The translations under genes were made by a program, and so were the position numbers. The notes beneath the pieces are model-generated. The model worked only from the letters and a program-made list of their open reading frames with translations, was not told the origin of the DNA and ran no database searches. A DNA stretch of 64,000 bases from Hydrocarboniphaga daqingensis (GTDB taxonomy: Bacteria > Pseudomonadota > Gammaproteobacteria > Nevskiales > Nevskiaceae). The DNA lies in assembly GCF_900129825.1 (NCBI RefSeq), contig NZ_FQWZ01000006.1, positions 83,674 through 147,673 on the forward strand, written 5' to 3'. Below are positions 18,269 to 27,731 of this stretch, piece by piece (position 1 is the first letter of the stretch; each line of letters begins with the position of its first letter).

Positions 18269-19326
18269 CGTGCAGACCCGGTGATGCGGAAGTTGACCAG
18301 CAGATCGGCCGCGAGCAGAAAGAACAGCAGCAAGCCCTGGAACAGCCCGGTGATCGCCGACGGCAAGGCCAGCTCGATCTGCGCCTGCTCGCCGCCCAGG
18401 TACAGCAGCGACATCAGCAGCGAGCCGAGCAGAATGCCGAGCGGATGCAGTCGCCCCACGAAGGCGACGATGATCGCGGCGAAGCCGTAGCCCGGCGACA
18501 CTTGCGGCTGCAACTGTCCGATCGGCCCGGCGACTTCGGCGATGCCGGCAAGGCCGGCCGTCGCCCCGCTGATCAGCAGCGCCAGCCAGATGTTGCGGCG
18601 CTCGCTGAAGCCGGCGTACGCGGCCGCGGCCGGCGCCAGACCGGCGACCTGCATCCGGTAGCCGGCATAGGTCTTGGCTGTGAACAGCCACGACAGCGCG
18701 GCCAGCAGCAGCGCGATCAGGAACGCGATGTTGGTGCGCACGCCGTCCCACAACAGCGGCAGCAGCTCCCAGTCGTTGAACAAACGCGACTGCGGAAAGT
18801 TGTAGCCGTCCGGATCGCGCCAGGGGCCGTGCACCAGATAGCCGAGCAGCAGCTGCGCGATATAGACCAGCATCAGGCTGACCAGGATTTCGCTGGTGTT
18901 GAAACGCGTGCGCAGCAGCGCCGGTATCGCCGCCCACAGCATGCCGCCGATGACGCCGGCGATCAGCATCGCCGGCAGCAGCCACGACGATTCGGTGTCG
19001 CCGAAGGCCAGCGCAACGCCGGCACCGCAGATGCCGCCGATCGTCAGCTGGCCTTCGGCGCCGATGTTCCAGACGTTGGAACGAAAGCCGATCGCCAAGC
19101 CCAAGCCGCACAACAGCAGCGGTGTGGTCTTCAGCAGCAGCTCGCCGATGCCGTAGACGCTGGCCAGCGGCTTGATGAAGAACACACGGAACGCATCGCC
19201 CGGCGCCTTGCCGAGCAGCACCAGAATCAGCATGCCGGTGACCAGCATCAGCAGCGTTGCCATCAGCGGCGCCGCCCAGCGCATCGCGGCCGACGGCGCC
19301 GCGCGCTTCTCAAGCCGCAGCCGCAT
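18265..19326 (-). CDS. BMP-type nucleoside/purine ABC transporter permease 1
   Basis: A 353-residue permease (YufP-like). Motifs: LLLCGLGLAIGFRSNVWNIG, AEGQLTIGGICGAG, FNTSEILVSLMLVYIA and PGYGFAAIIVAFVGRLHPLG, which mark the first permease of this importer class. An AGGAGG 6 bases before the ATG at 19326 fixes the start, 17 bp inside the end of the ATPase gene; a longer frame to 19359 lacks such a site. The NLVHGPWRDPDGYNFPQ-type periplasmic loop (LVHGPWRDPDGYNFPQS) is intact. Confidence 0.92.
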   Translation of the reverse strand: MRLRLEKRAAPSAAMRWAAPLMATLLMLVTGMLILVLLGKAPGDAFRVFFIKPLASVYGIGELLLKTTPLLLCGLGLAIGFRSNVWNIGAEGQLTIGGICGAGVALAFGDTESSWLLPAMLIAGVIGGMLWAAIPALLRTRFNTSEILVSLMLVYIAQLLLGYLVHGPWRDPDGYNFPQSRLFNDWELLPLLWDGVRTNIAFLIALLLAALSWLFTAKTYAGYRMQVAGLAPAAAAYAGFSERRNIWLALLISGATAGLAGIAEVAGPIGQLQPQVSPGYGFAAIIVAFVGRLHPLGILLGSLLMSLLYLGGEQAQIELALPSAITGLFQGLLLFFLLAADLLVNFRITGSAR

Positions 19327-20902
19327 CACGCACCTCCTGCTTGGCATCGGCCGCCGCAATAAAGCCGCCGGACATCCAGCTGCCGATTTCTTCGACGCTG
19401 GTCTGCGCCGGTGTGCGCGACGGCGACAGCCGGCCCTGCGCGATGACGACGAGGCGGTCGCAGATCGCGAACAACTCGTCGAGCTCTTCGGATACGACCA
19501 GCACGGCCACGTCGCGATTGCGCAGCTCGATCAGCGCCTGGCGGATCATTTGCGAGGCACCGACGTCGACGCCCCAGGTCGGCTGCGCAGCGACCATCAC
19601 TTGCGGGTCGAGCCGCACCTCGCGGCCAACGATGAACTTCTGCAGATTGCCTCCAGACAGGCTGCTGGCGATGCTGGATTCACCGCCGCATTTGACGTTG
19701 AACGCGGCGATCACGCCGGTCGCGAAGTCACGCGCGGCGCGGCGGCTGACCAGCCCATGGCGGAGCATCGCCGGCGCGGTCGCCGCACCGGTCAGCAGCG
19801 CGTTGTCCGACAGGCTCATCGCCGGCACCGCGCCACGACCGAGCCGCTCTTCGGGTACGAATCCCAGTCCAAGCCGGCGTCGCGCCGCCGGGCCGAGACG
19901 GCCCACCGGCTGCCCGCCGATGCGCACCGCGCCGACATCCGGGCTCAGACATTCGCCGGACAGCGCCGCCATCAGCTCCTTTTGGCCATTGCCGGATACA
20001 CCGGCAATGCCGACGATCTCGCCGCGGCGCACGCGCAGATCGACGCGTTGCAGATGCGTGCCGAACGGATCGCTCGACGGCAGATTCAGATTGGTCAGCT
20101 CCAGCATGATCTCGCCGGGCTGCTTCGGCGGCAGCTGGCACGGCGACAGCTCGCTGCCGATCATCAGCCGCGCCAGCCCCGCATCGTCTTCGAGTCGCGG
20201 TGTCGCCGTGCCCGCGAGCCGGCCGCCACGGAGCACGGTGGCGGTATCGCACAGCTGACGGATCTCATCGAGCTTGTGGCTGATGTACAGAATGCTGACG
20301 CCTTCGGACGCGAGCCGGCGCAGCGTGCCGAACAGCGTCTGCACCGCTTGCGGCGTCAGCACCGACGTCGGCTCGTCCATGATCAGTAGCTGGGGCGCTT
20401 GCAGCAGGCAGCGCACGATCTCGACGCGCTGGCGCTCACCGACCGACATGCTGTGCACCAGCCGCTTCGGGTCCACCGGCAGGCCGTAGCGCTCGCTGAC
20501 CTCATTGATGCGGGCATCCAGCGTCGACGGTGCTGCGCGATGGTCCAGCGCCAGCGCGATGTTCTCGGCGACGGTCAGCGTTTCGAACAGCGAAAAATGC
20601 TGGAACACCATGCCGATGCCGAGCGCGCGCGCCTTGGCCGGGCTGTCGATCGTCACCGGCTCGCCTTGCCAGTGGATCGTGCCGGCGTCGGGCCGCGTGA
20701 CGCCGTAGACGATCTTCATCAGCGTGCTTTTGCCAGCACCGTTTTCACCCATCAGCGCGTGGATCTCGCCGGGCTGCACGGTCAGATCGACCGCGTCGTT
20801 GGCGACGACGCTGGGGTAGCGCTTGCTGATGCCGCGCAGCGCCAAGCGCGGTGCGGATCCGGGCGTGGCGGCGGACGTGGTCGGTGGGAAGGAATCGGTC
20901 AT
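19310..20902 (-). CDS. BMP-type ABC transporter ATP-binding protein (double NBD)
   Basis: A 530-residue tandem ATPase. First domain: Walker A GENGAGKSTLMKIVYG, signature SVGERQRVEIVRCLL, Walker B LLIMDEPTSVLTPQ. Second domain: degenerate Walker A GVSGNGQKELMAALSG, signature LSGGNLQKFIVGREV and VMVAAQPTWGVDVGA, as usual in sugar/nucleoside ATPases. The ATG at 20902 overlaps the xdhC stop (ATGA), tying transporter expression to xanthine dehydrogenase. It energises uptake of a purine or nucleoside; the ligand is inferred from context. Confidence 0.94.
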   Translation of the reverse strand: MTDSFPPTTSAATPGSAPRLALRGISKRYPSVVANDAVDLTVQPGEIHALMGENGAGKSTLMKIVYGVTRPDAGTIHWQGEPVTIDSPAKARALGIGMVFQHFSLFETLTVAENIALALDHRAAPSTLDARINEVSERYGLPVDPKRLVHSMSVGERQRVEIVRCLLQAPQLLIMDEPTSVLTPQAVQTLFGTLRRLASEGVSILYISHKLDEIRQLCDTATVLRGGRLAGTATPRLEDDAGLARLMIGSELSPCQLPPKQPGEIMLELTNLNLPSSDPFGTHLQRVDLRVRRGEIVGIAGVSGNGQKELMAALSGECLSPDVGAVRIGGQPVGRLGPAARRRLGLGFVPEERLGRGAVPAMSLSDNALLTGAATAPAMLRHGLVSRRAARDFATGVIAAFNVKCGGESSIASSLSGGNLQKFIVGREVRLDPQVMVAAQPTWGVDVGASQMIRQALIELRNRDVAVLVVSEELDELFAICDRLVVIAQGRLSPSRTPAQTSVEEIGSWMSGGFIAAADAKQEVRDAAAA

Positions 20903-22008
20903 CGGCAGGTGTTGCATCCGGTGGCACTGCAATCGTCAAGCGGCGGCGTCGGCATCGGTGTCGGCGCTGCAGCGTCGGCCATCGTCAGCGTCTGCAGCAA
21001 TTGTGCAGCGACGGCGACGGCGATCGCAGCCGGCCATTTGCTGGCGATGCCGGCGACACCGATCGGGCAGGTCAGCCGCGCAATCGTCGCGTCGTCGTAG
21101 CCGTCTTCGCGCGCGAGCCGCGAGCGGAAGCGCGCTGCCTTGCTGGCCGAGCCGATCAAACCAATGAAGGCGAGGTCGCGGCGGCGCAGCAGCGCGCGAC
21201 ACAGCGCGTAGTCCTGGGCATGGTCGTGCGTCAGCACCAGCACGCGTGCACCCGGCGGTATCTGCGCCACGGTGGCCGCAGGGTCGGCGGCACAGCGCAG
21301 GTCGATATCGTCGACGCCGCGCTGCGGAAACGCATCCGTACGCGAGTCGATCCACGTCAGCCGCAGCGGCAGATCGGCGATCACGCGTGCGATGGCCTGA
21401 CCAACATGGCCGGCGCCATACAACCAGACCGGCGTGCGCGTGTCGCTGATCGACTCGGTCAGCGTGTAACCGCCGTCGGCGCTCGCTAGCAGACCCACGT
21501 CCGCCTGCATCGGAGAACGGCGCTGGCGCTCGACATGACCGTCGGCACGCAGCCGGCTGTGCAGCGTGCCGCCGTACTCGGCAATATCACTGAGCCACGC
21601 GAGGTCGCGCGTGTCGTAGCGGTCCAGCCACAGATCGACGACGCCGCCGCAGCACTGCGCCAGCTCGCGACCGAGTACGAAGCGCTGCACGCGCGCAGAG
21701 CCTGCGCGGCCCGGCACGGCGCCCGTCAGCAGTTCGCGCGCGGCGGCAACCGCCTGCCATTCCAGATGACCGCCGCCGATGCTGCCCTGGATGCCGTGAG
21801 TATCGACCAGCATCACCGCGCCGGCATCGCGCGGTGCCGAGCCGCGTACCGCGGCCACCAGCACGCGAACGACGGCGCCGTCGCGCTGCACGCTGCGCAG
21901 CGCCGCGCGCGGCCAATGCGGCAATGCGCGCAACCAGCCGGCGTCGCCATCGGCGGCCAGTGCCGATGGTGAGGCAGGCAATGCGTCAAAGCGCAGCGCC
22001 GCGCTCAC
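20899..22008 (-). CDS. xdhC: xanthine dehydrogenase accessory protein XdhC
   Basis: About 369 residues; XdhC binds and inserts sulfurated molybdenum cofactor into XDH. Visible: GSAPRDAGAVMLV and GSIGGGHLEWQA, the cysteine motif ELAQCCGGVVDLW, a Rossmann segment GAGHVGQAIARVIAD, LVLTHDHAQDYALC and FIGLIGSASKAARF. The start is GTG at 22008, overlapping the xdhB stop (GTGA). Unusual is a Pro-rich C-terminal tail ending in three cysteines within the last ten residues (DDCSATGCNTCR), beyond the usual domain end. Confidence 0.93.
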   Translation of the reverse strand: MSAALRFDALPASPSALAADGDAGWLRALPHWPRAALRSVQRDGAVVRVLVAAVRGSAPRDAGAVMLVDTHGIQGSIGGGHLEWQAVAAARELLTGAVPGRAGSARVQRFVLGRELAQCCGGVVDLWLDRYDTRDLAWLSDIAEYGGTLHSRLRADGHVERQRRSPMQADVGLLASADGGYTLTESISDTRTPVWLYGAGHVGQAIARVIADLPLRLTWIDSRTDAFPQRGVDDIDLRCAADPAATVAQIPPGARVLVLTHDHAQDYALCRALLRRRDLAFIGLIGSASKAARFRSRLAREDGYDDATIARLTCPIGVAGIASKWPAAIAVAVAAQLLQTLTMADAAAPTPMPTPPLDDCSATGCNTCR

Positions 22009-24341
22009 GGCGCCGTCTCGACCGCACGCAGTTGTTCGATCGCCGCCAGCACCGCTTCGGCGGTCGCCGGCGCTTGCAAGGGCACGTTGCGACCGGGCGC
22101 GGCGCAAGCGGCAACCGCATCGCGGATCGCATGGAACACCGACATCGCCAGCATCAGTGGCGGCTCACCGACGGCCTTGGACCGGTAGATCGTGTCTTCG
22201 CCGTTGGGCTGCTGCTGCAGCAGATGCACATGCGCCTCGCGCGGCCAGTCATACGCGGTCGGAATCTTGTACGTGGCCGGCGCATGGGTCTTGAGCTCGC
22301 CGCGCGCGTTCCACCACAGCTCTTCGGTCGTCAGCCAGCCAGCGCCCTGCAGGAAGCCGCCTTCGATCTGGCCGATGTCGAGCGCCGGGTTCAGTGAGCG
22401 CCCGACGTCGTGCAGGATGTCGACGCGCTGCAGCTGGCTTTCGCCGGTCAAGGTATCGACAGCGACTTCGGATACCGCCGCACCGTAGGCGTAGTAGAAG
22501 AACGGCCGGCCGCGCAACGCGGTGCCGTCCCAGTGAATCGCCGGCGTGCGGTAGTAGCCGGTGGCCGACAGCGAGATGCGCGCCATGTAGGCCTGCGCGA
22601 CCAGCTTGGCGAACGGCAGCGCTCGCTCACCGAGCCAGACGACACCGTTGTCGAATCGGATTGCACCGGCGGGGACATCGAAGGCGGTGGCCGCCCATTC
22701 CACCAGCCGCAAGCGCAGCGTCTGTGCGGCCGCTTGCGCCGCCTTGCCGTTGAGGTCGGACCCGCTCGATGCGGCGGTCGCCGACGTGTTCGGCACCTTG
22801 CTGGTGTCGGCGGCGGTGACGCGGATCGCCGACAAAGGCAGGCCAAGCTCGGTGGCGACCACTTGCGCCACCTTGGTGTACAGGCCCTGCCCCATCTCGG
22901 TGCCGCCGTGATTCAGCATCACGGTGCCGTCGTTGTAGATGTGGATCAGCGCGCCCGCCTGGTTGTAGTGCGTGGCGTTGAACGAGATGCCGAACTTGAC
23001 CGGCGTCAGCGCGATGCCGCGCTTGATCGTCGCGCTGCCAGCGTTCCATTGCGCGATCGCAGCACGCCGCTCGCGATAGCCGCTGCTGCTGAGCAGCCGC
23101 TCGCTGAGCGTGTCGAGCACATTGCCGTCGACGGACTGACCGTAGGGCGTGATGTTGCGCGGCGCCGCGCCGTAGAAATTGGCGCGGCGCACGTCGAGCG
23201 GGTCGCGCTGCAAGCGGCGCGCAATGTCGTCGATCACCGCTTCGATCACCATCATGCCCTGCGGCCCGCCGAAGCCGCGGAACGCGGTGTTGGACACCGT
23301 ATGGGTTTTGCAGCGGTGCGAGACGATCTCGACGTGTTCCAGAAAATACGCGTTGTCGACGTGGCAGATCGCGCGGTCGTTGACCGGCCCGGACAGATCG
23401 GCCGAGTAGCCGCAGCGCGCAGCCAGCATCACGCTCAGTGCGCAGATGCGGCCGTCATCGTCGTAGCCGACGTCGTAGTCGGCGATCATGTCGTGGCGCT
23501 TGCCAGTGGCCAGCATGTCGACGTCGCGGTCCAGGCGCAGCTTCACCGGACGCCCGGTCTTGCGCGCCAGCACGGCTGCAGCGGCGGCGATCAGCGCGGG
23601 CTGGCTTTCCTTGCCGCCGAAGCCGCCGCCCATGCGGCGGCACTGCACGATCACATCGTGTGCGCGCAGCTTCAGTGCAGCGGCCACGATGTGCTGCACT
23701 TCGGTCGGATGCTGGGTCGAGCTGTGAATCAGCATCGCCCCGTCTTCCTGCGGGATCGCGACGGCGATCTGGCCTTCGAGATAGAAATGATCCTGGCCGC
23801 CGATCGACAGCGTGCCCTGCATCCGGCGCGGCGCACGCACAAGCGCAGCTTGCGGATCACCGCGCCGCAGCGTCTTGCTTGGAATCACGAAGCTCTGCGC
23901 CGCCAGTGCGCTGCGCACGTCGAGAATCGCCGGCAGCTCGTCGTAATCGACGCGCGCCAGCACGGCGGCGCGACGCGCCTGCAGATGCGTGTTCGCGGCG
24001 ACCGCGAACATCGGCTGGCCGGCGAACTGCACCAGCGTGTCGGTGAAGATCGGGTCGTCGTGAACGACGCTGCCGTAGTTGTTCTCGCCGGGGATATCCG
24101 ACGGCAGACCGACCGCGACGACGCCGGGCGCCGCGAGCACCGCACTCAGATCGAGCTGGCGGATGCGCGCATGCGCGACGCGGCTCAGGCCAAAGGCCGC
24201 ATGCAGCGTACCGGCCGGCAACGGGATGTCGTCGGCGTACTGAGCACGGCCGGTCACATGCAGGTGTGCACTTTCGTGGCGCAGCGCCCGCCCGGCCAGC
24301 TCGGCGGTCGGCAGCGCGTCGGCCTCGCGGATCACGCTCAT
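22005..24341 (-). CDS. xdhB: xanthine dehydrogenase molybdenum-binding subunit XdhB
   Basis: A 778-residue large subunit that hydroxylates hypoxanthine and xanthine to urate at a molybdopterin centre. Motifs: CRRMGGGFGGKESQP, SNTAFRGFGGPQGM, HGGTEMGQGLYTKVAQV and the C-terminal SKAVGEPPLML, whose glutamate is the catalytic base in the family. Full-length and cytoplasmic, no twin-arginine signal. The stop/start junctions with xdhA (24338-24341) and xdhC are overlapping, so the three subunits are coupled. Confidence 0.96.
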   Translation of the reverse strand: MSVIREADALPTAELAGRALRHESAHLHVTGRAQYADDIPLPAGTLHAAFGLSRVAHARIRQLDLSAVLAAPGVVAVGLPSDIPGENNYGSVVHDDPIFTDTLVQFAGQPMFAVAANTHLQARRAAVLARVDYDELPAILDVRSALAAQSFVIPSKTLRRGDPQAALVRAPRRMQGTLSIGGQDHFYLEGQIAVAIPQEDGAMLIHSSTQHPTEVQHIVAAALKLRAHDVIVQCRRMGGGFGGKESQPALIAAAAAVLARKTGRPVKLRLDRDVDMLATGKRHDMIADYDVGYDDDGRICALSVMLAARCGYSADLSGPVNDRAICHVDNAYFLEHVEIVSHRCKTHTVSNTAFRGFGGPQGMMVIEAVIDDIARRLQRDPLDVRRANFYGAAPRNITPYGQSVDGNVLDTLSERLLSSSGYRERRAAIAQWNAGSATIKRGIALTPVKFGISFNATHYNQAGALIHIYNDGTVMLNHGGTEMGQGLYTKVAQVVATELGLPLSAIRVTAADTSKVPNTSATAASSGSDLNGKAAQAAAQTLRLRLVEWAATAFDVPAGAIRFDNGVVWLGERALPFAKLVAQAYMARISLSATGYYRTPAIHWDGTALRGRPFFYYAYGAAVSEVAVDTLTGESQLQRVDILHDVGRSLNPALDIGQIEGGFLQGAGWLTTEELWWNARGELKTHAPATYKIPTAYDWPREAHVHLLQQQPNGEDTIYRSKAVGEPPLMLAMSVFHAIRDAVAACAAPGRNVPLQAPATAEAVLAAIEQLRAVETAP

Positions 24342-25828
24342 GCCGGGGCGTCCAGGCTGCCGGCATCCAGCGCATGCGTGCGCAGCGGTGTCGCCGCCTG
24401 GGTTTGTTCGAGCGCGAAGCGGCGCAGCAAGTTGCCGGCGGCACGCAGGCGATAGGCGCTGCTGGCGCGCAGATCACTCAGCGGCTGGAAGTCGGTTGCG
24501 AGTGCGGCAGCGGCAGCATCGAAGCTCGCCACCGACAGCGTCTGGCCGATCAGCTGCGCTTCGGTGGCGATGGCGCGCTGCGGCGTCGCGGCCATGCCGC
24601 CGAACGCGATCCGCGCATCGACGATGACGGCATCGGCATCGAGGGTGAGGTTGATGCCGACACAGACGGCGGAGATATCCTGCTCGATGCGCTTGGACAG
24701 CTTGTAGCTGGCAATGCGCTGCGCCGGCTGCGGCGCCGGCACGTAGACCGCCGCGACGAATTCGCCCGGTGCGAGGTCTTTTTGCTGATAGCCCAGGTAG
24801 AACGCGTCCAGCGGCAGGCATCGCGTTGTACCGCTGTGATGATGCAGTTCGATCGTCGCGCCGAGTGCGATCAGCGCCGGCATCGCATCGCCGATCGGCG
24901 AGCCATTGGCCAGGTTGCCGCACAGCGTGCCGGCGTTGCGTACCGGCGGTGACGCGAACCGCTGCGCCAGCTCGTCGAGCATCGGATACCGCGCCACGAT
25001 CGCCGCCCAGGCATCGGTGTGCGATACCGCGGCGCCGATCCGCAAGCGGCCGTCGGCGTCGGTGTCGATCGTGCGCAGTTCGGCGACGTCACCCAGATAG
25101 ACCATCGGCGGCAGATCGCGCAGCAGCTTGGTGACCCACAGGCCGATATCGGTGCCGCCGGCCAGCAGCAGCGCCTGCGGCTGCGCGGCCAGCGCCTCGC
25201 ACAACTGCTTCAGTGTGCGCGGCGCCTGGAAGCCCGGCAGGCTCAAGCCCTGGTCGCGGCGCAGCGCCAGCAGCGCTTGCACGCGCTCGGCGCGATCGGC
25301 GTCGGCAGCGCTCCAGCGCGCCGGTGTCGGGTATTGGTGCATCCGGCAGCCGGCATCGATCAGCGGACGATAGCCAGTGCAGCGACACAGGTTGCCGGCC
25401 AGCGCGGCGATCACGCGCTCGCGCGTCGGCGCGGCATCCGGCGTCGCCAGATAGAGCGCCAGCAGCGACATCACGAAGCCCGGCGTGCAGAAACCGCACT
25501 GCGAGCCGTGGGCGTCGACGATCGCTTGCTGTACCGGATGCAGCGTATCGCCGTCGCGCAGGCTTTCGACGGTGACCAGCTCGCGGCCGTCGATCGTCGG
25601 CAAGAAGCGAATGCAGCTGTTGACCGCGCGGTAGTCGACGGCGCTGCCGTCGGGCGACAGTTCGCCGAGCACGACGGTGCAAGCACCACAATCGCCTTCA
25701 GCGCAGCCTTCCTTGGTGCCACGGCGGCCAGCGTGCTCGCGCAGGTAGTCGAGCAGCGTCATCGTCGGCGCGACGTCGGCGACCGTCACGGTCTGGCCGT
25801 CGAGCACGAAGCGGATCGCGTCGCTCAT
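24338..25828 (-). CDS. xdhA: xanthine dehydrogenase FeS/FAD subunit XdhA
   Basis: A 496-residue small subunit. Residues about 1-160 carry two 2Fe-2S clusters: GCAEGDCGACTVVLGE with NSCIRFLPTIDGRE, and GSQCGFCTPGFVMSL with GNLCRCTGYRPLID. The rest is the FAD domain (LLLAGGTDIGLWVTK, GTLCGNLANGSPIGDAMP). The start is ATG 25828 (MSDAIRFVLDGQ); the open frame continues upstream through uraH but without conservation. It transfers electrons from XdhB to NAD. Confidence 0.96.
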   Translation of the reverse strand: MSDAIRFVLDGQTVTVADVAPTMTLLDYLREHAGRRGTKEGCAEGDCGACTVVLGELSPDGSAVDYRAVNSCIRFLPTIDGRELVTVESLRDGDTLHPVQQAIVDAHGSQCGFCTPGFVMSLLALYLATPDAAPTRERVIAALAGNLCRCTGYRPLIDAGCRMHQYPTPARWSAADADRAERVQALLALRRDQGLSLPGFQAPRTLKQLCEALAAQPQALLLAGGTDIGLWVTKLLRDLPPMVYLGDVAELRTIDTDADGRLRIGAAVSHTDAWAAIVARYPMLDELAQRFASPPVRNAGTLCGNLANGSPIGDAMPALIALGATIELHHHSGTTRCLPLDAFYLGYQQKDLAPGEFVAAVYVPAPQPAQRIASYKLSKRIEQDISAVCVGINLTLDADAVIVDARIAFGGMAATPQRAIATEAQLIGQTLSVASFDAAAAALATDFQPLSDLRASSAYRLRAAGNLLRRFALEQTQAATPLRTHALDAGSLDAPA

Positions 25829-25847
25829 CGCCGGAAGCTCCGCTGCG

Positions 25848-26198
25848 TCAGCTGCCGCGATACGTGGAGTAGCTCCACGGCGACACCAGCAGCGGCACAT
25901 GGTAGTTGGCGGCGGCATCGGCGATGCCGAAGCACAGTACGACGCGGTCGAAGAACGGCGGCTCCGGCAGCGTAACGCCCCGCGCGCGGAAGTAGTCGGC
26001 GACGTCGAACACCAGATCATAGGCACCGGCCTGCAGCGCCTCGCCGTGCAGCAGCGGGGCATCGGTGCGTCCGTCGGCATTGGTCTGCGTCTGCACCAGC
26101 GGCTGCGTGCGGTCGCCGGCGCGATACAGCGTCACGCCGACACCGGCCGCCGGACAACCGTGCGCGGTATCGAGAACGTGCGTCGACAACTTGCCCAT
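25848..26198 (-). CDS. uraH: 5-hydroxyisourate hydrolase (transthyretin-like)
   Basis: A 116-residue HIU hydrolase converting 5-hydroxyisourate (the PuuD product) to OHCU. Family signature residues are present: [20 protein letters not shown] at the start, the arginine in [11 protein letters not shown] and the C-terminal tetrapeptide-type YSTYRGS (YRGS). ATG 26198 is preceded by GGAG. No signal peptide, so cytoplasmic. It is the first gene of the leftward purine operon and its promoter must lie in 26199-26504. Confidence 0.96.
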   Translation of the reverse strand: MGKLSTHVLDTAHGCPAAGVGVTLYRAGDRTQPLVQTQTNADGRTDAPLLHGEALQAGAYDLVFDVADYFRARGVTLPEPPFFDRVVLCFGIADAAANYHVPLLVSPWSYSTYRGS

Positions 26199-26253
26199 CA
26201 CGACGACTCCTGGCAGCGGCGGCTTGGCGGATTGATCAACGATCCGCCTCCAC

Positions 26254-26272
26254 ATTGCATACAAAACGATGT
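26254..26272 (+). promoter_or_regulatory. putative GntR-type operator, copy 1 (uraH side)
   Basis: Reads ATTGCATACAAAACGATGT. Its core TTGCATACAA is an imperfect dyad (8 of 10 positions symmetric), the kind of short palindrome bound by FadR-subfamily GntR dimers. The first 13 bases and the final CGATGT recur in copy 2. Assignment to the local GntR protein is inference. Confidence 0.5.
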
Positions 26273-26431
26273 GGCTGGCAAGGCAAGGCGCGTGCCACGG
26301 ACACCGGCCGCAACGCAGCGATCCGCGCTGAGGGCCGCCGTTCTGCCCGTCGCAATCGTTGTCGGCACAGGCCATGCTTGGCGAATCCGCGCGATGAAGC
26401 GACGCCATGGCACGACCATTGCCTGTGCGTT

Positions 26432-26452
26432 ACATCGCATTTTGTATGCAAT
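26432..26452 (-). promoter_or_regulatory. putative GntR-type operator, copy 2 (BMP side)
   Basis: On the minus strand this reads ATTGCATACAAAA followed by TG and CGATGT, i.e. copy 1 with a 2-base insertion. It lies 52 bp before the BMP start. The exact 13-base match in opposite orientation is unlikely by chance in so GC-rich a region. Confidence 0.5.
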
Positions 26453-26504
26453 CCGGAGCGGCAGGTTCCGGTATTGCGCCCCTTCTTTAGGCCGCCAACC
26501 CTCC

Positions 26505-27617
26505 ATGAAGCCACTTGCCTCCGTCGAACCCAAGCCCAGCCACGGCATCTCGCGCTGGCGGGTCGGCCTGCTCGCACTGGGTTTGTCGCTTGGACTGGCA
26601 TCGGCCAGCGCTGCCGCACCGTTGAAAGTCGCGTTCGTCTATGTCGGCCCGGTCGGTGATGCCGGCTGGAGCTACGCGCACGACCAGGGCCGGCTGGCGC
26701 TGGAGAAAGAACTCGGCGCGCAGGTCAAGACCACTTATGTCGAAAGCGTGCCCGAAGGCGCGGACGCCGAGCGCGTGATCCGCCAGCTGGCCGTCGATGG
26801 CAACCAGCTGATCTTCACCACGTCGTTCGGCTACATGGAAGCCACGGTCAAAGTGGCGCGGATGTTCCCGAAGGTCGTGTTCGAGCACGCCACCGGGTTC
26901 AAGAAGACCAAGAACCTCGGCGTCTACGAAACACGCTTCTACGAAGGCGCTTATCTGCTCGGCGTGCTCGCCGGCGGCACCACCAAAAGCAACACGCTGG
27001 GCTTCGTCGGCTCGTTCCCGATTCCCGAAGTGATCCGCAACATCGACGCCTTCACGCTCGGCGCACAAAGCGTCAATCCCAAGATCAAGACCAAGGTGAT
27101 CTGGGTCAACACCTGGTACGACCCCGGCAAGGAGCGTCAGGCCGCCGAGACGCTGATCGCCCAGGGCGCCGACGTGATGTGCCAGAACACCGATTCGCCG
27201 GCCACGCTGCAGGTCGCGCAGGAAAAAGGCGTCTATGCCTGCGGCTGGGACTCGGACATGTCGCGCTTCGCGCCCAAGGCGCAGATCAGCGCCAACATCA
27301 ATAACTGGGGTCCTTACTACGTCAAGGTGGCGCGCGACGTGATCGCCGGCACCTGGAAACCAAGCGACACCAAGCTCGGCATCGCCGACGGCGGCGTCAA
27401 GCTCGCACCGGTGTTGCCGAGCGTGCCGGCCGCTGCGGTGAAAGCGTTCGAAGATAAGAAGGCGGCGATCGCCGCCGGCACGTTTGCGCCATTTCAAGGC
27501 CCGATCAAAGACCAGAGCGGCACCGTGAGGGTGCCGGCCGGATCGGTGATGTCGGTGCCCGACATGATGGCAATCAATTGGTATGTCGCGGGTGTCGAGG
27601 GGTCGATCCCGAAATAG
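26505..27617 (+). CDS. BMP-family ABC transporter substrate-binding protein
   Basis: A 370-residue periplasmic binding protein of the basic-membrane-protein (BMP/PnrA/Med) family, whose characterised members bind purine nucleosides. Signal peptide with hydrophobic core LLALGLSLGLASASAAA, then PLKVAFVYVGPVGDAGWSYA, FTTSFGYMEATVKVA, FPKVVFEHATGFK and DVMCQNTDSPATLQVAQEKG. ATG at 26505; the frame upstream has no signal. It is divergently transcribed from the ATPase/permease genes of the same transporter. Ligand (nucleoside or free base) is inferred. Confidence 0.92.
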   Translation: MKPLASVEPKPSHGISRWRVGLLALGLSLGLASASAAAPLKVAFVYVGPVGDAGWSYAHDQGRLALEKELGAQVKTTYVESVPEGADAERVIRQLAVDGNQLIFTTSFGYMEATVKVARMFPKVVFEHATGFKKTKNLGVYETRFYEGAYLLGVLAGGTTKSNTLGFVGSFPIPEVIRNIDAFTLGAQSVNPKIKTKVIWVNTWYDPGKERQAAETLIAQGADVMCQNTDSPATLQVAQEKGVYACGWDSDMSRFAPKAQISANINNWGPYYVKVARDVIAGTWKPSDTKLGIADGGVKLAPVLPSVPAAAVKAFEDKKAAIAAGTFAPFQGPIKDQSGTVRVPAGSVMSVPDMMAINWYVAGVEGSIPK

Positions 27618-27731
27618 TGCGGCCGCGCCGTGGCGCGGCATCGCCGGGTTGAAGCGGGCGCGAGGCAGGCCTCGCGGGGATTGGGATGCGGTGGTTCATT
27701 TTTGGCTCAACGTGGTTATCTGGGGGAATTC

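Larger units (their letters stand above)
26199..26504. promoter_or_regulatory. divergent control region of the purine locus
   Basis: 306 bp between the uraH start and the BMP-protein start, with no gene. Its main content is a pair of inverted copies of one element (separate entries): plus-strand at 26254-26272 and minus-strand at 26432-26452, lying 55 and 52 bp from the two start codons. This symmetrical placement suggests that both divergent operons are controlled by one DNA-binding protein. Confidence 0.7.
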
